NCBI GenBank assembly: GCA_034509425.1
Contig: JAVTVJ010000566.1
Location: 62,001-126,000, forward strand
Direction of reading: 5' to 3'
Source: Eopsaltria australis
Taxonomy: Eukaryota; Chordata; Aves; Passeriformes; Petroicidae
DNA: 64,000 bases
Position 1 is the first letter of the stretch. Each line of letters opens with the position of its first letter. The notes under the pieces are model-generated. The model saw nothing but the letters and a program-made list of their open reading frames with translations. It had not been told where the DNA came from and ran no database searches. This document shows positions 58,120 through 64,000 of the stretch, piece by piece. The translations under genes and the position numbers were made by a program.

Positions 58120-61100
58120 CATGGATATATCTGAGAAAGCTCACTAGAAACCATCAAACAGGAGACATCATGATCACAGCCATTACAGGTCCTAAAAGGG
58201 CACCTGTAACCTTTTTGATTGACACCGGGGCACAAATTTCTGCACTAACAAAAAGGGATGCCCGGAGGTGTGGAGTTGTTCCAACAAAGAACCAATACTG
58301 TGTTTTAAATGTTTTAGGAACGACAGAATCCATGAACATAGCTTTAGTCAAACTCACATTACCAGGGGAAGAAAACCAGCTTTCCATCTATATGGTGATT
58401 GGAGATATTCCAACCAATTTATTGGGGATGAATGCCCTTGTAGGGAGGCAGTGGGAAGACTCAGAAGGCTTTCTGTGGTCTTTTGGAGCACTCCGCTTTA
58501 ACATCAGTCTACTCCAAACAGCACCCTCCCTACCATTCAGCAAAGTAACTAATGTAAAACAATACCCCCTTCCCCTGGGTGCCAAAGACGGTATCAAACC
58601 AGTTATACAGGAGCTCCGATCACAAGGAGTAATAATTAACACACATTCCCCGGTGTGGCCAGTGAAAAAGCCTAATGGCAAGTGGAGACTAACAATAGAT
58701 TTCCGCAGACTAAATGCTAACACAGATCCTCTTACAGCTGCAGTTCCAAATCTAGCTGAACTGATAACACTGATTCAAGAAAAGGCACACTCCATCATGG
58801 CAACCATAGATGTTAAAGACATGTTTTTCATGATACCTTTACAACCAGAGGACACAGATCGCTTTGCTTTCACCTGGGAGGGACAACAGTACACTTTCAC
58901 CAGGCTTCCCCAGGGTTACAGACACTCCCCAACCCTGGCTCATCACGCTGTAGCCAAAGAGTTAGAGAAAATATCAAAACCTGACAATGTAGCTGTTTAC
59001 CAATACATTGATGATATCCTTGTGGGAGGAGAAGAAATAGAAGAAGTGGGAGATACCCAACAGAAAATAATCTCTCACTTAGAAAGCCTTAATTTGCAGA
59101 TTCCCTCAGAAAAGGTACAGAAACCCTCTCAGGAAGTGAAATTTTTAGGAATTTGGTGGAAGGGAGGCATGACATGTATCCCACCTGATACCCTAACATC
59201 TTTAGATCAGATTAAAATGCCTGAATCTAGGAAAGATTTACAACATGCTCTAGGTTTATTGGTGTTTTGGAGAAAACACATCCCTGATTTTTCCATAATT
59301 GCCAGGCCCCTTTATAACTTGCTGAGAAAAGGGGTGAGATGGGAATGGGATGCTTCTCAAGAAGAAGCCTTACAATTGCTGATTTCTGAAGCAACAGCTC
59401 ACCAAGCCCTAGGCCCTATTCACCCTACTGATCCTTTCCAAGTGGAATGGGGATTTGCTTCCTCAGGGCTGTCAGTTCACATCTGGCAGTGGGGCCCTGA
59501 GGGCCCAACAAGGCCTGTTGGTTTTCACTCCTGTAGCCTCAGAGATGCCGAGAAAAGATACACTATCTGGGAAAAGGGGCTGTTTGTAGTTAGCTTAGCT
59601 CTGATAGAAGTGGAGAAAATTACACGACAGCAACCAATTGTTTTAAGAGGCCCTTTTAAAGTCATTAAAACTGTTTCCACTGGGACCCCCCCACCTGACG
59701 GGGTGGCTCAGAGAGCCTCAGTTAGAAAGTGGTATGCTCAGATTGAACATTATTGTAACACTTTCTCCATAACTGAAGGAGCTGTGAAAAACCTGGCAAT
59801 ACAAGAGAGCTTGAGTAGCAGCCAAGATAAACCTGTCTCAGCTATTAAGGTAGCCCCTCCTTTCTCCCCCGAGCAGTCAGCTAATTCTTGGTTCACTGAC
59901 GCGTCTGCCAGGCGTGAGGGAAAAACGTGGAGATACAAGGCTGTAGCCCTCCACACGTCCTCCGGTGAACAAATCATCACAGAAGGGGAGGGCAGTGCAC
60001 AAGTTGGCGAGCTGATAGCTGTCTGGAGTGTTTTCCAACGGGAGGCACAGAACACTTCTCCCATCCACATTTACACTGATTCCTATGCTGTGTTCAAGGG
60101 ATGTACCGAGTGGCTTTCTTTTTGGCAACAGAATGACTGGGAGGTCAACAGAATTCCAGTATGGCAAAAGGAGAAGTGGCAGGAAATATTGAACATTGCA
60201 GGACAAGGAAACTTTGCCGTGGGGTGGGTAGCCTCTCACCAGGTAGATGGGAACCCAGCAGGAGAGTGGAACAATAAAGCCGATGAGCTAGCAAGACTGA
60301 GTACTGCAAAAAAGGATCAAATTACAGAGGACTGGGAACACTTGTTAGAGTGGCTGCATGTAAAAAGACATCACACAGGTGCAAAGGACCTCTATAAAGA
60401 AGCCCTTGCTCGCAGCTGGCCTGTTACCAGGGAAATGTGTAAAACATGCATATCAGCCTGCAAACAGTGTCGCAGGCGACTTGAGAGACACCCTTTAGAG
60501 GATGACCCTCTACATTTAAGAGAGGGTAAAGGTTTATGGGATGCATGGCAGGTAGATTACATCAGTCCCTTCAAGAGTTCAGGAGGTAAACACTTTGTGT
60601 TGGTGGGAGTAGAGGTTGTATCCGGGCTAGTCCAAGCTAATGCTTTTAAAAGAGCTACAGGAGAAAACACTGTCAAAGCTTTGCAGGAATGGTTTGGCAC
60701 TTTCCCAAAGCCACAAGAAATCCAATCAGACAACGGGTCTCACTTCACCGCCAGGGTTGTACAAGATTGGGCTAAGGGGGAAGGGATTAAATGGACTTTT
60801 CATACCCCTTACTACCCTCAAGCTAATGGGATTGTGGAAAGGAGCAATGGTCTTCTGAAAAGATTCCTAAAACCACAGGAGGGAAATTGGGATATCTGGC
60901 TATGGGAAGCTGTAAAAGGTGTGAATGATAGATGGGGGGTGAACGGGTGTCCCAAAATCACTGCCTTTTGTCTGACAGCTCCAACCATAATCCCTTCACT
61001 ACAGGGACCAGATGATCCAGCAAATCCAGCACACTATCCTGGACAGCCTGTCCTAGTGGATCTCCCTACTGTGGGTGAGGTACCACTAGTCCTAAAGACC

Positions 61101-61187
61101 CCTCTGAATAAATATGCATGGGTAGCATCTGATGCCCTAGGGAAAGAGCATCGGATAAATACACGTTGGATAATCCCATCATTTTAA
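58081..61187 (+). CDS. pol: pro-pol: protease, reverse transcriptase, RNase H, integrase; uninterrupted
   Basis: Open from the frameshift site. The first ATG in frame is at 58170, giving 1005 codons numbered here. Protease: D18-T19-G20 in LIDTGAQISAL. RT: LPQGY near residue 245 and Y279-I-D-D282. RNase H: TDAS near 577 with later TDSYAVF and ADELARL. Integrase: an H..H..C..C zinc module near 730-770 (HHTGAK, CKTC, CKQC), D796 in WQVDY, D854 in SDNGS and E890 in GIVERSN, that is DD(35)E. All catalytic residues are present and no stop is seen, in contrast to the minus-strand provirus. No dUTPase domain follows. Expected to act in the virion and nucleus; expression is unknown. Confidence 0.92.
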
Positions 61188-61268
61188 CCTTTTCTGCCCC
61201 TTGGTGGCAGGCCCTGTTGTGTTTGCTTTTCACAGGAGAACTCTGAGGGACATGAAACCAGATAAGCC

Positions 61269-63821
61269 ATGATAAGACTAGTGTTGCTTTTCTGCATCCT
61301 ACCACAATACCACGGCCAATACCCTGCAGAGTGGCCGTGGTCCAAAGCTACCCTCAGGCATACTAGTGCTCAAGGACCATACCCCAAAGGTCGTCACCCA
61401 AGCCTCCTGACGGTAATACTGCACGATTCTAAGGTATACGGTCGAGATGAATGGGAATGGGACCGGAGGGATTGGGCCAGAGTCCTAAATGGAACAATTG
61501 GTGAACAAATAAAGGTAGGATGCAGAAAAGTGGACGGGTCCCTTTATGAGAAAGCTTCCAACATTGCAATTTCAGGAAATTTTTTGGAACAAGATGTGAC
61601 AAGTAAATTACACCCCAACATTACAGCAGAATGATGCCCCACAACTGAGTGGACATGTAGCAAACAAGCCCCCTACATATTGTGCTGCCGTCAGAAGAAT
61701 GTAGGTAGCTACACTTTAGATCGTAGTACCGTCAATGTTGAAATTACAAAGCTCTGTAAGGATGAGCCTGAGGAATGCTGGCACAATTTTACTTTAACCA
61801 AGCCGACCTATGTAACATGTATTTGGCAAAATAATTCGGCAGATCAGTCAAGCTTGAGAGGCTTGGTTCACCAATTCAAAATGAGAGTTGTGCCCAAGCC
61901 CACACTGAATGTAATAGTCACATACCACGATGTTGATACCCCCTTTGTGTTGGACCACAATAATGTTTTCCCTCCTTTTATGGTAACTCAGGGTGATGAT
62001 GTTTCAATACGATGTAGGTTAATTACTGGAACTTTTACTGAGTTTGTATCCAGCTATAGCATGGGGCCGCACAGCCAAATTTCATTTTGCAAAGTTAAAA
62101 ATCAGGATTGTTGGCTAAACCTAACTGCTGTACAGTTTTCTTATAAAGTGACATGTAGCAAGAACAATACTAATTACTGGGCGGAATTTGACATTGAAGT
62201 ATTTATGCCTACAACTCCACCACCGGTTAGGTTGAGCCCAAAAATTTTCAAAATTGGACCATATATAATCAGGAAAACAGGCCAACAACAATTATTGTTT
62301 AACCCGGTATGGTCTCTCAAACATGTCAAATTACTCATGCAAAGCAACGTTTCGGAAATTCAGCCGGCTTGTTCACCTTTCTTGCAAACTTCTTTTGAAG
62401 GGTGAACAACCTGGCTGCGAAACAGAAACTCTATTAAGAAAAGAATGCAGAACGACATACCCAGTTTTGTGGGAACAGGATTGGGAATTTTGAATAGCAT
62501 TGATTCAGAAGTGTTAATGAATAAACTGGCTACCACCACTGCAGATTTGACCAAATTACAACAACCACTGCAATCATCATTATTGGCTTTAGGAACTCAC
62601 CAGTGGTTGTTATCAAACATACTACCAGATTGGGAAAGGGTAAATGTGAATGACCACAAATTGATAATTGATGCACTTGGTGCCACACAAAATAATGTTT
62701 CTTTAGCCCTTAGCTGCATCCAGGCTCAATTGTGGATGCAGTCAGTTGCCGCCTCAATTATAATAGAAGGCGAAGAAGGCACTTTTCCTACTGAAATTCT
62801 GAAAATAATTTGGCATAGTGCCACTAAATTTGAAAGAGAATTCCAATCGTGGTGGAACTTAGTGAATTTCACTTACAACCCTACTACAAACACAGCCACA
62901 GCTTTTGTATTAACTATACGCAATGCTTCAGTGCATTCAATCTTTCCCATCATTCCTCTGGGGCTGAACCGGAATGGAACTATTCTTTACCCTTTTGGAC
63001 ATAAGCAGTGGGCCCGTCAAATTGGCAAAAAATGGCAAACTGTAGATTTAGAAACTTGTGTTGTCCGGGAACAACTAGGGTTCATCTGTGAAAGTAATGC
63101 AATCAGAGCTCAGGACATTTGCTTAGACACGGAACAGAATATCTGTCATTTTGAAATTCATCCTAAAGAGAATCTTGAAACAGTGCTTGTGTATATAGGC
63201 AATGGATGTGCATGCTTGAGAACTGCTTGTGATCGAGTAGTTGTAGAAAATTCGGTGATGGACACTAAAAATCATTCAAATTTTTGTGTTTGCAATTTTA
63301 CTAGAATCGTAGGATGTGATTTTTCTTATTCAGCTCCAGTTACTTCTTATCACCTTTTGCAATCCAATTACTCGCTGATACACCAAGTTGTGCCTACGCC
63401 CATTGGGATGAACCTTACCTTGGTAAAGCAATTGTTGCTTCATCAGGATTTAATTGAAATTTTGGAGAAGATCAAGAAGAACAGACAGAAAACCTTGGTA
63501 ACTGTTCATCACAATGTAAACAAAATACATCGTGTTCTGGAAAGGGTAAGAAGGGATGCTGACCACAGTTGGTGGGATACCCTTTTTGGGTGGTCACCTA
63601 CTGCCACAGGTGTCCTGAATAAGCTGTGTCATCCCATCATTGTTCTCCTGATTCTAGTCTTAGTAGGTTTTGTCTTGTCAGCGATTTTGTATATCATGAA
63701 CTGGAGAATGATGAAACAAGTAGCATACTTGACATCCATAATGAATATGCATAATCTGGTTGATGTTTCATCCTCTGTGGACACCCCTGACGTTATTGAT
63801 GCAAGGCGAGCTAAGGTGTAA
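61269..63821 (+). pseudogene. env: env (SU and TM), split by two in-frame TGA codons
   Basis: Three segments in one frame: 61269-61631 (hydrophobic N-terminal signal, LVLLFCIL), 61635-62402 (SU with about ten Asn-X-Ser/Thr sites) and 62406-63821 (TM). Stops lie at 61632-61634 and 62403-62405. A basic KKR motif precedes a Gly-rich GTGLGILN segment, the likely cleavage site and fusion region. A membrane segment lies near 63645-63710 (IIVLLILVLVGFVLSAILYI) with a cytoplasmic tail of about 45 residues. Related to the env at 26727-28669 although the two pol genes differ. A full-length glycoprotein would not be made without readthrough. Confidence 0.85.
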
Positions 63822-64000
63822 TAAGAAATTGGATAAATACTTTACTGCTCATTGTAATTTAATCAATTATTAATGAAATTTTAAGGTATTTTTTATTGTT
63901 TGTGATTCAATCAATTAATGTAATTTTAAGGTGTAACGATGTATTAATGTAATTTTGAAGTATAATGATTCAAATAATTATTAATATGATTTTAAGTTAC
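63822..64000. repeat. AT-rich imperfect tandem repeats after env
   Basis: Repeated TTAATGTAATTTTAAGGTG-like units with interspersed ATTCAA(T)AATTA, period about 35-50 bp. No polypurine tract or 3' LTR is reached before the window ends. Confidence 0.7.

Larger units (their letters stand above)
55307..64000 (+). mobile_element. Second provirus, plus strand, with class III-like pol and env; 3' end outside window
   Basis: 5' LTR, primer-binding site (56017), gag (56476-58083), pro-pol (frame entered by -1 shift, to 61187) and env (61269-63821). The pol frame is fully open for over 3 kb. gag has one in-frame TGA and env has two. RT motifs LPQGYRHSPTL and YIDD and integrase WQVDYISP resemble ERVL/class III or related lineages more than gammaretroviruses. 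The class call is tentative. Confidence 0.88.

Noticed and set aside
58154..58723. Antisense frames over the pol gene
   Set aside because: They lie opposite a clearly conserved protease/RT frame and show no domain.

Overview
The window looks like a repeat-rich, ampliconic stretch of a songbird-type (passerine) chromosome. Three things point there. Host exons are intron-split with GT/AG borders. One gene family (PHF7/G2E3-like PHD-finger genes) is present in many whole and broken copies. The retroviral insertions are of kinds common in birds. Fragments that read as the 3' part of NOL8 sit beside the PHF7-like copies. NOL8 is, to my knowledge, Z-linked in birds, so a sex chromosome is possible; this is inference.

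Layout. (1) 1-7179 and 11332-18511 are two almost identical copies of one tandem unit of about 11.33 kb. Each unit carries the 5' end of a minus-strand PHF7-like gene, two decayed PHF7-like fragments on the plus strand, and NOL8-like 3' exons on the minus strand. The first unit is complete and includes the only PHF7-like gene I can read through without a lesion (9218-12470, minus, nine coding exons, 598 codons). Its last exon encodes an Arg/Ser-rich tail made of 46-residue repeats. (2) 18512-21860 holds an LTR-like segment and unrecognised sequence. (3) 21861-38580 and 42282-50100 are paralogous direct copies that differ by clean insertions. A full gammaretrovirus-type provirus (26047-35171, minus) is present only in the first. 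Two solo LTRs (43022-43640, 43985-44551) are present only in the second. (4) 38288-42285 is an inverted copy of 8265-12302 and carries a broken PHF7-like gene plus a NOL8-like exon. (5) 49646-55306 is a mosaic of PHF7-like fragments in both orientations, including an inverted repeat (45937-47329 against 52531-53925). (6) 55307-64000 holds a second provirus on the plus strand: 5' LTR, gag, protease-RT-RNaseH-integrase and env. Its 3' LTR lies beyond the window.

The best leads are: the RS-repeat-tailed PHD-finger gene family and its recurrent fusion junctions; a textbook -1 frameshift signal at the gag-pol junction of the second provirus; a related env shared by two proviruses whose polymerases differ; and a run of stop codons in the first provirus that fit TGG-to-TAG/TGA (G-to-A) changes. 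No tRNA, rRNA, CRISPR array or bacterial feature was seen.
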